NCBI RefSeq assembly: GCF_007990505.1
Contig: NZ_AP019822.1
Location: 1,674,001-1,738,000 of the forward strand
Reading direction: 5' to 3'
DNA from: Pseudoleptotrichia goodfellowii
GTDB lineage: Bacteria > Fusobacteriota > Fusobacteriia > Fusobacteriales > Leptotrichiaceae
Length of the DNA: 64,000 bases
The notes beneath the pieces were generated by a model. It made no database searches. It saw nothing but the letters and a program-made list of their open reading frames with translations, and was not told where the DNA came from. Of this stretch, positions 16,220-24,787 are shown one piece after another (within the stretch, counting starts at the first letter, position 1; each line of letters begins with the position of its first letter). A program made the translations under genes and the position numbers.

Positions 16220-17832
16220 ATTTTATATTTCTCCCTTATTTTGTTTTTATATGTTTCTGCCTGAGTTCCGTAAACTATCTGCACACCTTTTCCTGATCTT
16301 ATAACTCCTTTAGCCTGTAATTCTTTCCATTTTACATCATCAGAAACTGTTGAAGGATCTTTTACAGTTACTCTTAATCTTGTTATACATGCATCAATAT
16401 TTTCAATATTGTCTATTCCTCCTAAGGACTCTACTATTTCATCAATAAATTCTTTTTTTCCTTTAGATTCGTTATAATCTTTTCTTGTATAAAGTTTATT
16501 TTCCGAATCTCCTCTACCCGGAGTAGGAATGTTAAATTTCAATATCAATGTTTTGAATATGAAATAATAAGCTACTGCATACACAGGTCCTAATATAAGT
16601 ATCCAGTAATACGAAGTTTTTGCAGGTCCCTGTAACAATCCGAAGAATGTAAAGTCTATTATTCCTCTTGAGAAAGTAATTCCTACTGCTACGTTTAATA
16701 CATACATTAACATATATGCAAGTCCTTCAAGTATTGCATGAATTACATACAATGCAGGTGCTACGAACAAGAACGTAAATTCAATAGGCTCTGTTATTCC
16801 TGTAAGGAATGAAGTCAATGCTGCCGATATCAATATTCCTTTTACTGCCGCTTTATTTTTGTCGTCTGCAGTTCTGTACATTGCAAGTGCTGCCGCAGGT
16901 AATCCGAACATCATAGGAAGGAATCCTCCTGTCATTGTTTTTGTAGCTGCTGCACTGAAATGTTTTACTGACGGATCAGCCAATTGTGCAAAGAATATAT
17001 TTTGCCCTCCTGCAACCATTTTTCCAGCAACTTCCTGATAACCTCCAAGTTGAGTATACCAGAACAAAGGATAAATTGCATGGTGTAAACCGAATACATT
17101 TAATATTCTCATTGTAAATCCGTAGAAGAATGTTCCGACTGCTCCTGTTTTCGCGAATATTTCTCCGGCTTTTACAATTCCCATGAAAACTGTAGGCCAT
17201 ATAAACGGAAATATTACTGCAACCGGTATAAATAAAATTATTGTCATTACAGGAACAAATCTGTTCCCACTGAAAAATGCCAAATAATCAGGCAACACTT
17301 TATCAGAAAATTTATTTGTTATCGCTGATGCCACTATACCGCATATTATCCCTCCGAATACTCCTGTCTGTAATGTGAATATTCCAAGTTCTTTAGCATA
17401 CAATGCCGCAGTTCCTCTCGCAGCTGCTTCGCTTAATCCTTTTCCGATCAAAGCATCATAAGTTACCGAATCAGGCGTTATCCCCTGAAAGCTTAACACT
17501 GTTCCTATCACTGTGTGAAATAACAGGAATCCTAAAACTGCCGATAAAGCCGCAGTTTCTTTATTTTTATTTGCAAGTCCTATTGCCACCCCTACCGCAA
17601 ACAGCAAAGGTAAATTTGCAAACACGAACAATCCTGTATTGGAAAACAGTTGCATTAAGTAATTTAAAGGTGTTCCTTCACTTAAAAACGTCAAATTATA
17701 CGTTTTAATTAATACAGGATTTGTAAATGAACCTCCTACTCCTAAAAGTATTCCTGCCATAGGTAATACTGCTATAGGAAGCATAAATGCTCTACCTATT
17801 TTTTGTAATGTTGAAAAAAAACTGTTTTTCAT
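16216..17832 (-). CDS. PTS EIICB of the glucose/GlcNAc family, probably for ManNAc or a related amino sugar
   Basis: 538 residues. EIIC domain (about 1-420): FMLPIAVLPMAGILLGVGG, LHHAIYPLFW and the GITEPIEFTF motif of glucose-family permeases. EIIB domain (about 455-538): NIDACITRLRVTVKD with the phosphorylated Cys. No EIIA domain is attached, so a separate EIIA-Glc-type protein must phosphorylate it. The pairing of an EIIBC gene with nanE is as in the pneumococcal nan locus (from memory). No clear Shine-Dalgarno precedes the ATG at 17832, and a 73-nt structured repeat starts 20 nt upstream in the leader, so translation may depend on RNA folding (inference). The substrate is uncertain. Confidence 0.88.
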   Translation of the reverse strand: MKNSFFSTLQKIGRAFMLPIAVLPMAGILLGVGGSFTNPVLIKTYNLTFLSEGTPLNYLMQLFSNTGLFVFANLPLLFAVGVAIGLANKNKETAALSAVLGFLLFHTVIGTVLSFQGITPDSVTYDALIGKGLSEAAARGTAALYAKELGIFTLQTGVFGGIICGIVASAITNKFSDKVLPDYLAFFSGNRFVPVMTIILFIPVAVIFPFIWPTVFMGIVKAGEIFAKTGAVGTFFYGFTMRILNVFGLHHAIYPLFWYTQLGGYQEVAGKMVAGGQNIFFAQLADPSVKHFSAAATKTMTGGFLPMMFGLPAAALAMYRTADDKNKAAVKGILISAALTSFLTGITEPIEFTFLFVAPALYVIHAILEGLAYMLMYVLNVAVGITFSRGIIDFTFFGLLQGPAKTSYYWILILGPVYAVAYYFIFKTLILKFNIPTPGRGDSENKLYTRKDYNESKGKKEFIDEIVESLGGIDNIENIDACITRLRVTVKDPSTVSDDVKWKELQAKGVIRSGKGVQIVYGTQAETYKNKIREKYKI

Positions 17833-17852
17833 GTGCTATCAGACTGATTCAC

Positions 17853-17925
17853 GAGGGCTCATTGCCACCCTCATACTCCCGCTACCGGCGTTCTAAGCGA
17901 CTGCGTCGACTCCGAAAATGCGGGA
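17853..17925 (+). repeat. Structured interspersed repeat, copy 1
   Basis: 73 nt, nearly identical to 59650-59721. Order: GAGGG-CCCTC hairpin (17853-17872), CTCCCGCTACC, then a CGAC-GTCG hairpin, TCCGAAAATGCGGGA closing a CTCCCGC/GCGGGA outer stem. It lies between nanE and the PTS gene in the antisense sense relative to them. The A at 17867, where copy 2 has G, slightly shortens the first stem. Confidence 0.8.
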
Positions 17926-17998
17926 ATAGAAAATGTAACTTTTCTATTTTACCAGTCTTTTTCACTCCTTTCTTTTTTAGTATTTTTATTTTGTTTTT

Positions 17999-18694
17999 TT
18001 AGTTTTCTACTGCTTTAACAAATCTTTGGGCTATTTCAAGAGGTCTTGTTATTGCTCCTCCCACTACTACCGCATGAGCTCCCAATTCAAGCATTTTTTT
18101 CGCCTGTTGCGGTTCGTGTATTTTCCCTTCAGCGATTACAGGTATATCCAACTTTTTTGACAATTTTTCCACGAGTTTGAAATCAGGCCCGTCAGTTTTT
18201 TCGCTGTAAGGTGTGTATCCGCTGAGAGTCGTTCCTACCATATCTACTCCTGCTTTTTCGGCATTTACTCCTTCTTCAAATGTGGAAATATCTGCCATCA
18301 ATATTATATCAGGATATTTCTCTTTTATTTCTTTTATAAAACCGTTTACAGTTTTCCCGTCACCTCTTTCTCTCATTGTACAGTCAAGAGCAATTATATC
18401 CGCTCCCGCTTTTACCAAAGTATCGATTTCTTTCATTGTAACAGTTATATATTGGGAAAATCCTTCATATTCTTTCTTTATCAATCCTATAACAGGTAAA
18501 TCTACCGTTTTTTTTATTTCTTTCACATCTCTTTCCCCGTTTGTCCTTATTCCGGCTGCTCCCGCCCTTTTTGCAGCGACAGCCATAAGAGGCATCATTG
18601 TATCATTTTCAATATACAACGGTTCTCCCGGCAATGCCTGACATGATACTATCAGTTTGCCTTTTAATTTTTCAATTATTTCTTTTTTATTCAT
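17999..18694 (-). CDS. nanE: N-acetylmannosamine-6-phosphate 2-epimerase
   Basis: 231 residues, usual NanE length. It interconverts ManNAc-6-P and GlcNAc-6-P in sialic acid catabolism. Seen: [66 protein letters not shown] and [11 protein letters not shown], covering the beta-barrel phosphate and catalytic Lys regions of the family. It heads the nanE-PTS-yhcH operon from a promoter whose upstream sequence is shared with the sugar ABC transporter operon. The product enters the GlcNAc-6-P route via deacetylase and deaminase encoded elsewhere. Confidence 0.94.
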   Translation of the reverse strand: MNKKEIIEKLKGKLIVSCQALPGEPLYIENDTMMPLMAVAAKRAGAAGIRTNGERDVKEIKKTVDLPVIGLIKKEYEGFSQYITVTMKEIDTLVKAGADIIALDCTMRERGDGKTVNGFIKEIKEKYPDIILMADISTFEEGVNAEKAGVDMVGTTLSGYTPYSEKTDGPDFKLVEKLSKKLDIPVIAEGKIHEPQQAKKMLELGAHAVVVGGAITRPLEIAQRFVKAVEN

Positions 18695-18733
18695 TTTGTA
18701 TCACACTGCACCTTTCATTAAGTTCTCATATAT

Positions 18734-18814
18734 ATTTTACCCCTATTTTTCTAATTTGTAAATAGTAAAACGAAAAAAAATTTCATTTTTTTGACTATTT
18801 TTAAAATTTTTTTT
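18734..18814 (-). promoter_or_regulatory. nanE promoter and shared regulatory block
   Basis: Minus strand -35 TTTACA (18757-18762), 17-nt spacer, -10 TAAAAT (18734-18739). Upstream, 18753-18814 aligns without gaps over 62 nt to 31523-31584 before the sugar-binding protein gene: the outer 13 and 19 nt are identical and the middle is A/T-rich in both. A GAAA-N5-TTTC element lies inside. Joint control by the RpiR-type regulator is inferred. Confidence 0.65.
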
Positions 18815-18829
18815 ATATTTATTCCGATA

Positions 18830-18857
18830 TTGTTATTTTTCAAAATCATGTTATACT
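18830..18857 (+). promoter_or_regulatory. Promoter of the symporter/carboxypeptidase/dipeptidase operon
   Basis: TTGTTA (18830-18835), 16-nt spacer, TATACT (18852-18857), 34 bp before the ATG at 18892. It is back to back with the nanE promoter. Confidence 0.6.
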
Positions 18858-18891
18858 TTAGTAAATAAATATTATACAAGGAGATATTCAT

Positions 18892-20142
18892 ATGGAAAAA
18901 TCTGAAATTAACAAAAAATCATTTTGGAAAAACTACTCTTTCCCTATTTTATTATTGACAGGGATTGCGATAGGAAGTATTATCGGAATTATTCTCGGAG
19001 AGAAAGCTACTGTTTTAAAGCCTTTCGGAGATATTTTCATTAATCTTATGTTTACTGCTGTTGTTCCTCTGGTTTTTATAACTATCTCAAGTGCAGTCGG
19101 AAGTATGATAAATATGAAAAGACTTGGAATGATACTGGGATATATGCTTTTAACATTTGTCGTCACAGGAGCTATAGCTTCTATAATAATTATTATTGCA
19201 GTTAAAATATTCCCACCTGCAGCAGGAGTAAATATTTCCATTCCGACTCCTGAAGCTGTCAAGCCTGTAAGTCTGGGAGAACAATTTGTAAAAGCGGTTA
19301 CCGTTTCGGATTTCCCTCAATTACTTTCAAAATCAAACATGCTTCCTCTTATAATTTTTTCGGTATTATTCGGAACTTGTGTGAGTCTTGTAGATGATGA
19401 AAAAAAATCCATAGCTGCAGGACTTGAAAAATTTTCCAAAGTTATGATGAAACTTATTGAATTAATTATGTATTATGCCCCTATCGGTCTCGGAGCTTAC
19501 TTCGCAGCACTGATAGGAGAATTCGGTCCTCAGCTTCTCGGCTCATACGCAAAAGCTATGATTATCTACTATCCTATATGTATATTTTATTTCTTTGCAG
19601 CATTTTCAGTTTATTCTTTTTATGCAGGAGGGAAAAACGGAGTCAAAGTCTTTTTCGGTAATATTTTAAATCCATCCATTACATCTTTGGCTACACAAAG
19701 TTCTATCGCCACTCTTCCTGTCAATTTGGAAGCTGCTAAAAATATGGGTGTACCTAAAGATATAAGAGAAATCATCTTACCAATCGGAGCTACTATGCAT
19801 ATGGACGGAACATGTCTTTCTTCCATACTCAAAATTTCTTTCCTATTCGGTATTTTTGGAAAAGATTTTTCAGGAATAGGTACTTATTTAATAGCTATCG
19901 TCGTTTCGGTCTTAGGCGGCGTAGTAATGTCAGGTGTTCCCGGTGGAGGGCTTATAGGCGAAATGCTCATCATCAATTTATTCGGCTTTCCTATGGAAGC
20001 ATTTCCTATCATTGCAACTATAGGATTTTTAGTGGATCCGCCTGCTACATGGTTAAATTCCACAGGAGATACTGTCGCTTCCATGGTCGTTACAAGAATG
20101 ATCGAAGGAAAAAACTGGATTTTCGGCAAAAAAATTGATTGA
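18892..20142 (+). CDS. Dicarboxylate/amino acid:cation symporter (DAACS family)
   Basis: 416 residues, with about eight membrane segments plus re-entrant loops typical of GltP/DctA/SstT proteins. Seen: the serine-rich re-entrant loop in ATQSSIATLP, the cation/substrate motif GATMHMDGT and SGVPGGGLIGEM, and the C-terminal WLNSTGDTVAS corresponding to the conserved Asp/Asn substrate site. It couples uptake of an acidic or neutral amino acid to Na+ or H+. Being first in an operon with LD-carboxypeptidase and a dipeptidase, it may recover amino acids released from murein peptides (inference). GGAGAT precedes the ATG at 18892. Confidence 0.88.
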   Translation: MEKSEINKKSFWKNYSFPILLLTGIAIGSIIGIILGEKATVLKPFGDIFINLMFTAVVPLVFITISSAVGSMINMKRLGMILGYMLLTFVVTGAIASIIIIIAVKIFPPAAGVNISIPTPEAVKPVSLGEQFVKAVTVSDFPQLLSKSNMLPLIIFSVLFGTCVSLVDDEKKSIAAGLEKFSKVMMKLIELIMYYAPIGLGAYFAALIGEFGPQLLGSYAKAMIIYYPICIFYFFAAFSVYSFYAGGKNGVKVFFGNILNPSITSLATQSSIATLPVNLEAAKNMGVPKDIREIILPIGATMHMDGTCLSSILKISFLFGIFGKDFSGIGTYLIAIVVSVLGGVVMSGVPGGGLIGEMLIINLFGFPMEAFPIIATIGFLVDPPATWLNSTGDTVASMVVTRMIEGKNWIFGKKID

Positions 20143-20203
20143 TATTTCTATTGATTATATAGTACAATTATTTATATACTGAAATAAAAGGAGAAAAATA
20201 AAA

Positions 20204-21154
20204 ATGAATTTCCCGAAACCCTTAAAAAAAGGAGACAATGTATTTTTACTTTGTCCTTCTTCACCTGTAATTGCAGAAGAAGATATAAAAAAATGTTCTG
20301 AAATTATTGAAAATATGGGATACAATGCTGTAATCGGAAAAAGCCTTTACGAAAATTACGGCGGATATATGGCAGGAAGTGCAAAAATTCGTGTAGACGA
20401 TTTACACGAAGCATTTTCAAGAGAAGATATTAAAGGCATATTTTGTGTAAAGGGCGGCTATTCTGCTTCACAGCTTTTGGATAAACTCGACTACAATCTT
20501 ATCGCAAACAATCCTAAAGTATTTGCAGGTTACAGTGATATTACTAACTTGCATATTGTCTTTAACCAAAAATGTAATTTGGGAACTTATCACGGTCCTA
20601 TGGTAAAATCGAATATGTTTAACGACTTTAACGAATATACCGAAAAATCTTTTTTTGAAGCCATTGAATGCAGCGAATGGAAATACAAAGAACCGGAAAA
20701 TAAAAGCCTTTCTCTGCTGAATGCCAAAAATATAAACGACAGCGTTTCCCATATAAAAGGCATCCTCACAGGGGGAAATTTGGCTATTATTGCGGCTTCT
20801 TTAGGTACTCCTTATGAGATAGATACCAAAGATAAAATTCTCTTTTTGGAAGATGTAGATGAAAAAATCGGCTCTCTCGACAGAATGCTCACTCATTTAA
20901 AATATTCAGGAAAGCTTGATGACTGTAACGGAATTATTCTCGGCAATTTTGCAGATTGTAAAAACACTTATGAAACTATCAATAATCAGATTTACGAACT
21001 GGATGAGTTGCTGAAAGACTTTTTCGGTAATTATGACAAACCCGTCATTTACGGAATGGAATCGGGACACGCAAAGCCTTATATGGCTACATTGCCGTTA
21101 GGAGCAGAATGTAAAATAAATATTAAAACGAAAGAAATAACTTTTACAAAATAG
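20204..21154 (+). CDS. ldcA: LD-carboxypeptidase (peptidase S66)
   Basis: 316 residues. This family removes the terminal D-Ala from murein tetrapeptides (L,D-carboxypeptidase) during cell-wall recycling, or cleaves related peptides such as microcin C7. Seen: KGDNVFLLCPSSP at the N-terminus, GIFCVKGGYSASQLLDKLD, nucleophile Ser in FAGYSDITNLH, the Glu of LFLEDVDEKIGSLDRML and the His of GMESGHAKPYMATLPLG, i.e. the Ser-Glu-His triad. There is no signal peptide, so it is cytoplasmic. AAAGGAG lies before the ATG. It is followed 15 bp later by the dipeptidase. Confidence 0.9.
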   Translation: MNFPKPLKKGDNVFLLCPSSPVIAEEDIKKCSEIIENMGYNAVIGKSLYENYGGYMAGSAKIRVDDLHEAFSREDIKGIFCVKGGYSASQLLDKLDYNLIANNPKVFAGYSDITNLHIVFNQKCNLGTYHGPMVKSNMFNDFNEYTEKSFFEAIECSEWKYKEPENKSLSLLNAKNINDSVSHIKGILTGGNLAIIAASLGTPYEIDTKDKILFLEDVDEKIGSLDRMLTHLKYSGKLDDCNGIILGNFADCKNTYETINNQIYELDELLKDFFGNYDKPVIYGMESGHAKPYMATLPLGAECKINIKTKEITFTK

Positions 21155-21169
21155 AAAAGGAGTAAAACT

Positions 21170-22129
21170 ATGTTTTTTGATATGCACGCAGATGTGTGGA
21201 CTGACAACCTTTGGGAATATGAAAAAGGTAAAAATGATGTCATAAGAAGAAAATACAAAGATAAATTTATAAAAGGAGGGCTTTTTGGAGGAATTTTCGT
21301 AATTTATATGGATGCTTTCAATACTCCCGATGTTGAAGAAGTGTTTTTCAGAAGTTTGAGAGCAATGAGTGAAGAACTTTATCATTCAAGGGATTTAGTT
21401 CATGTTATAAAGGATTATGAAGATTTTGAAAAAGCTGAAAAACAAAATAAATTCGGTGTTATTTTAGGAATAGAGGGACTTCCCGGAATAGGTTCAAACC
21501 TTGATTATCTCTATCTTTTAGAGAGAACGGGAGTTCGACATATCGGTATGACCTGGAACGAAGAAAACGCTTTCGCTACAGGACAAAGAGGCGATGTGAA
21601 CAGAGGACTTACCGATTTGGGAATAAAAGCTGTAGAGATTATCGAAAATTTAGGAATACTACTTGATGTTTCCCATGCCAACGACAAGACTTTTTGGGAT
21701 ATAGCAAAATACTCGAAAAAGCCTTTTTTCGCTTCTCATTCCAATGCCAGAAGTTTATGCCCTTCAATGAGAAATCTGACAGATGAGCAAATACTCTGTA
21801 TCGGAGAAAGAAACGGAATGATCGGAATGAACAGTTATCACGGTTTTGTCAGTAAAAACGAAAAAGAAAAGAATCTTGATATGCTTTTAAATCATATGGA
21901 ATATATTGCTGAAAAAATCGGGCTTGACAAAGTAGGATTCGGCTTTGATTTTGCTGAATATTACAGTACACCTGAAGATGAGGACGAAGGACTTCAAGGA
22001 GTTCATGATGTAACTGAAATCGGCAATGTAAAAAAAGCCCTTGAAAAAAGAGGCTATTCTAAAGAAGAAATTGAAAATATAGCTTACAAAAACTTTGTTT
22101 CTTTTTTTGAAAGAGTGAGAGGGAAATAG
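21170..22129 (+). CDS. Membrane dipeptidase (renal dipeptidase-like, peptidase M19)
   Basis: 319 residues, amidohydrolase barrel with a binuclear zinc site. Seen: MFFDMHADVWTDN (HxD), GIEGLPGIG (bridging Glu), LDVSHAND (His), FFASHSNARSLCPSMRN (His and the Arg region) and VGFGFDFAEY (Asp). M19 enzymes hydrolyse dipeptides, often with D-amino acids at the C-terminal position. No signal peptide is present, so despite the family name it is cytosolic. With LdcA it could complete breakdown of murein peptides such as L-Ala-D-Glu derivatives (inference). Its stop codon lies in the terminator stem. Confidence 0.9.
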   Translation: MFFDMHADVWTDNLWEYEKGKNDVIRRKYKDKFIKGGLFGGIFVIYMDAFNTPDVEEVFFRSLRAMSEELYHSRDLVHVIKDYEDFEKAEKQNKFGVILGIEGLPGIGSNLDYLYLLERTGVRHIGMTWNEENAFATGQRGDVNRGLTDLGIKAVEIIENLGILLDVSHANDKTFWDIAKYSKKPFFASHSNARSLCPSMRNLTDEQILCIGERNGMIGMNSYHGFVSKNEKEKNLDMLLNHMEYIAEKIGLDKVGFGFDFAEYYSTPEDEDEGLQGVHDVTEIGNVKKALEKRGYSKEEIENIAYKNFVSFFERVRGK

Positions 22130-22154
22130 CATGAAAAGGCTATTTCCTTTTTTT
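22122..22154 (+). terminator. Intrinsic terminator overlapping the dipeptidase stop codon
   Basis: GGAAATAGC (22122-22130) and GCTATTTCC (22139-22147) with an 8-nt loop, followed by seven T. Confidence 0.85.
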
Positions 22155-22171
22155 GAAAAAACTTCCGACTT

Positions 22172-22212
22172 AAATTTCTCTTTGCTTAGAAAACAAAGGG
22201 AAAGAGAAATTT
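22172..22212. other. 12-bp perfect stem-loop
   Basis: AAATTTCTCTTT (22172-22183) pairs with AAAGAGAAATTT (22201-22212). It lies between the dipeptidase terminator and the 3' end of the convergent unknown gene; no T-run follows. The rest of 22213-22288 shows nothing recognisable. Confidence 0.5.
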
Positions 22213-22288
22213 GAGTATGAGAATCTATTAATAATCATCAAAATTCAAATCTAAAAAATATATTAATTTTATAAACTAAGGTGAAACA

Positions 22289-22642
22289 TTAATACAAAAT
22301 CGGATACAAGTTAAAAAGTAATTCTATAATTATAGAAACGATAAGACATATTTTTTTCAAAACTAAAAACTTCTTTTTTCCAAAATAACTTATAATTTTT
22401 GTTATGTAAAAAAGTACAAGCCCGGAAAGAGATAAAAGCATTTGTAGATCATTTTTATCCACTCCTCTGGAAATAATGTCATAAAAAATTATCCATACAT
22501 ATATTACATAGAGTAAAAACAAAATAATTATTGCTGACATAACTATATCTAAATAATACACTGTTCTTATTTTTCTATATTTCCATTTTATAAACTGCCA
22601 TATAACATTTATAAAAAATAGAACTAATAATTTTTCTTTCAT
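22289..22642 (-). CDS. Small multi-pass membrane protein, unknown
   Basis: 117 residues from the ATG at 22642, which has AGGGGG 6 nt upstream. Not recognised. Four hydrophobic segments are evident (about 1-16, 28-52, 66-85 and 92-115), separated by short Lys-rich loops (WKYRKIRTVYYLD, FGKKKFLVLKK). Its topology and some spaced residues resemble the product of 23337-23753, so the two may be distant paralogues flanking the gene 22671-23321. All three are on the minus strand and close together, probably one operon. No function can be assigned. Confidence 0.65.
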   Translation of the reverse strand: MKEKLLVLFFINVIWQFIKWKYRKIRTVYYLDIVMSAIIILFLLYVIYVWIIFYDIISRGVDKNDLQMLLSLSGLVLFYITKIISYFGKKKFLVLKKICLIVSIIIELLFNLYPILY

Positions 22643-22670
22643 ATATCCCCCTATTTTCTCTGACTCTAAT

Positions 22671-23321
22671 TTATAATTTATTATACTTTCCCGGCATCGG
22701 TCCATACACTAATTTATAAAGTATATTTTTCGAGTATTCATCTAAAATTATACTTTTATCATCTTCCTGAAATTTATCAATCACATAAATACTTTCACTA
22801 TTTTTTGAATTTTTTATTATTTCTTTATTCTGAAAATTTTTCAATTTTGAAAAATCGTATTTTCTATGAAACTGACCCGAATAGATAACTTTTTTATCAG
22901 CACTATTTAACTTTTCCAAATCAAAACCTGTATTTGCCAATAATTCTTTCAAAACTTCATCTACATTTTTTAATTCGCAAATAACAAAAGTATTTTTCTT
23001 GTTTATCCCCGAAGAAAAAGTATCACTGATATAATTACACAAAAATCTGAATATCGTTACAGTTTCATCAAAATTTATTATTAAATCATAGGAGTTTAAA
23101 AAATTTTTTCTTACAGATATAAATTTTATATCATCATAATAAATTTCTTTAGTCATAAATAATCCGTTTACAGTTATTTTTACTTTTCCAAAATTAATTT
23201 GTGTTCTGTTTTTAAGAAAAAGTGTAAAAATAAATCTGTATATCAAATACACTATATTTCCAGGAACTATTCCGAAAATATCCGCTCTGTTAAAATCAAA
23301 TTTTGAATATTCTATTTTCAC
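22671..23321 (-). CDS. Hypothetical protein with N-terminal membrane-proximal segment
   Basis: 216 residues, not recognised. Residues about 18-36 (IVPGNIVYLIYRFIFTLFL) are hydrophobic and may anchor or insert; then a mostly beta-like region (INFGKVKITVNGLFMTKEIYYDDIKFISVR, read as several short strands) reminiscent of PH-like or bPH domains, and a charged, Lys-rich C-terminus. The PH-like reading is only an impression. The gene lies between two small membrane protein genes. Codon use is as AT-rich as its neighbours. Confidence 0.6.
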   Translation of the reverse strand: MKIEYSKFDFNRADIFGIVPGNIVYLIYRFIFTLFLKNRTQINFGKVKITVNGLFMTKEIYYDDIKFISVRKNFLNSYDLIINFDETVTIFRFLCNYISDTFSSGINKKNTFVICELKNVDEVLKELLANTGFDLEKLNSADKKVIYSGQFHRKYDFSKLKNFQNKEIIKNSKNSESIYVIDKFQEDDKSIILDEYSKNILYKLVYGPMPGKYNKL

Positions 23322-23336
23322 TTTTCTCCCCTATTT

Positions 23337-23753
23337 TTATAATAATTGTAAAATTCTGAATACTATTATATCAACAATTGTCGAAATTATAAAGAAATAT
23401 TTTCTTACATTTTTATCCTTGCTGAAAGAGGTAAATACAACTTTTACTATATAAAACAGTGCCGTTATTATTGATTCTAATGCTGAAAAAAGATAATCTT
23501 TATCAGATATTCCGTTTTCTTTTATACTGCCTCCGATATATAAATTCCAAAACTCAAAAAAATAAAATATCAATATTATTCCTATGAGAATCGATATTAT
23601 ATTATCTATTGTAATTATTACTTTTCCTTTAAATTCAGTTTTTCTAAGTCTATCCAGTTTAAAGCATTCCCATAAGAAGAAAGAAACTGATAAAATTAAA
23701 ATAATAAGTCCGTAATCTGTCATCTGTTTCTTCGCACCCCTTTCAAAAATCAT
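23337..23753 (-). CDS. Small multi-pass membrane protein, unknown
   Basis: 138 residues if started at 23753 (AGGA 8 nt upstream); M11 at 23723 is an alternative with AAGGGG further off. Not recognised. Four hydrophobic segments (about 13-28, 44-66, 86-105 and 115-136) with basic loops such as KLDRLRKTEFKGK and SFSKDKNVRKYF. Similar topology to the product of 22289-22642. First gene of the three-gene unknown set. Confidence 0.6.
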   Translation of the reverse strand: MIFERGAKKQMTDYGLIILILSVSFFLWECFKLDRLRKTEFKGKVIITIDNIISILIGIILIFYFFEFWNLYIGGSIKENGISDKDYLFSALESIITALFYIVKVVFTSFSKDKNVRKYFFIISTIVDIIVFRILQLL

Positions 23754-23822
23754 CTATTAATTCCTGTACTGTTTCACAATAAATCACGATTATCCTGTTA
23801 AATCTCAACATTATTGTATTTT

Positions 23823-23851
23823 AAAAGCTCCTCTATAATTAATTGAGGAGC
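23823..23851 (-). terminator. Intrinsic terminator of the MsmK-RpiR operon
   Basis: GCTCCTC (23827-23833) and GAGGAGC (23845-23851); on the minus strand the stem is followed by TTTT. It lies 106 bp after the RpiR-type gene; the rest of the gap shows nothing clear. Confidence 0.7.
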
Positions 23852-23956
23852 CTAATCTCTATCATAAATATCTCCTACAACTACTATACATACTTCTATC
23901 AATTGATAAATGCCTATTTTTGTATTTCATTTCAGTAATATTTATTTCGATTCAGT

Positions 23957-24769
23957 TTATTTATTTTTGGACAACACCGCCTGTGCAGTGTTATGTTTCA
24001 TTTTCAAAGCCTCTTCCTTATTTTTCAAAGCATAACCTGTACAAAGTATATCTGCAACATATAACTGAGATATTTTTGCAATAAGCGAACCTCCATCAAG
24101 CAATGTTTCTCTCCCTGCAGTCAGCAAAACATAATCTGCCAGTTGTGCCACAGGAGATAAAATATGATTGGTAATTGCTATTATTTTAGCTTTGTTCTTT
24201 TTTGCTATTTCAAGTGATTCAACAATGTCGTTTGTCGAGCCTGATAAACTCACTGCTATTATTACATCTTTATTAGTCGTTATTGCAGCGTTCATTATCT
24301 GAAAATGGCTATCCGTGTAAGCTATTCCCGCTTTTCCGAATCTTAAAAACTTATTCTGAAGCTCTCTCGCTACAATTCCCGAAGCTCCCACTCCGTAAAG
24401 GAAAAGCCTTTCAGCTTTCCCGATAGCAGCAATGGATTTATCCAGATGTTTTCTGTCTATTAATGATTTTGTATTTGTTATTGCACTGTTTATATTAGCC
24501 TGAATATTGTCTATATAATCTTCATATCCTGTCTCTATTATAGGAAAATCTTCTTTGGCTATGTGCAGCTTTAAATCCTGAAAGCCGTTAAAACCTATTT
24601 TTTTTACAAATCTTACTATTGTAGCTTCTCCGACTTTTATCTGTTTGGCAATTTCCTGCAATGACTGATAGCTGATTTGTCCTTTTTTCTCAAAGATATA
24701 ATCTGCTATCTTTTTCTCCTGTTTACTCAGAGAAGGATAAAACGATTCTATAATATTAATATATTTCAT
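23957..24769 (-). CDS. RpiR/MurR-family transcriptional regulator (probable NanR)
   Basis: 270 residues. N-terminal HTH_6 domain (about 1-75): PSLSKQEKKIADYIFEKK, ISYQSLQEIAKQIKVGEATIVRFVK as the helix-turn-helix. C-terminal SIS domain (about 110-250): FLYGVGASGIVARELQNKF and VIIAVSLSGSTNDIVESLEIA, which binds a phosphosugar. The ATG at 24769 is preferred because AAAGGG ends 6 nt upstream; an ATG at 24784 has none. As in streptococcal and clostridial nan loci, the probable effector is ManNAc-6-P or GlcNAc-6-P (inference) and its targets are probably the paired blocks at 18753 and 31523. Confidence 0.88.
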   Translation of the reverse strand: MKYINIIESFYPSLSKQEKKIADYIFEKKGQISYQSLQEIAKQIKVGEATIVRFVKKIGFNGFQDLKLHIAKEDFPIIETGYEDYIDNIQANINSAITNTKSLIDRKHLDKSIAAIGKAERLFLYGVGASGIVARELQNKFLRFGKAGIAYTDSHFQIMNAAITTNKDVIIAVSLSGSTNDIVESLEIAKKNKAKIIAITNHILSPVAQLADYVLLTAGRETLLDGGSLIAKISQLYVADILCTGYALKNKEEALKMKHNTAQAVLSKNK

Positions 24770-24787
24770 CTGTATCCCTTTCATTGT

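Noticed and set aside
18213-18641. 142-codon plus-strand frame
   Set aside because: Antisense of nanE, whose conserved motifs are clear.
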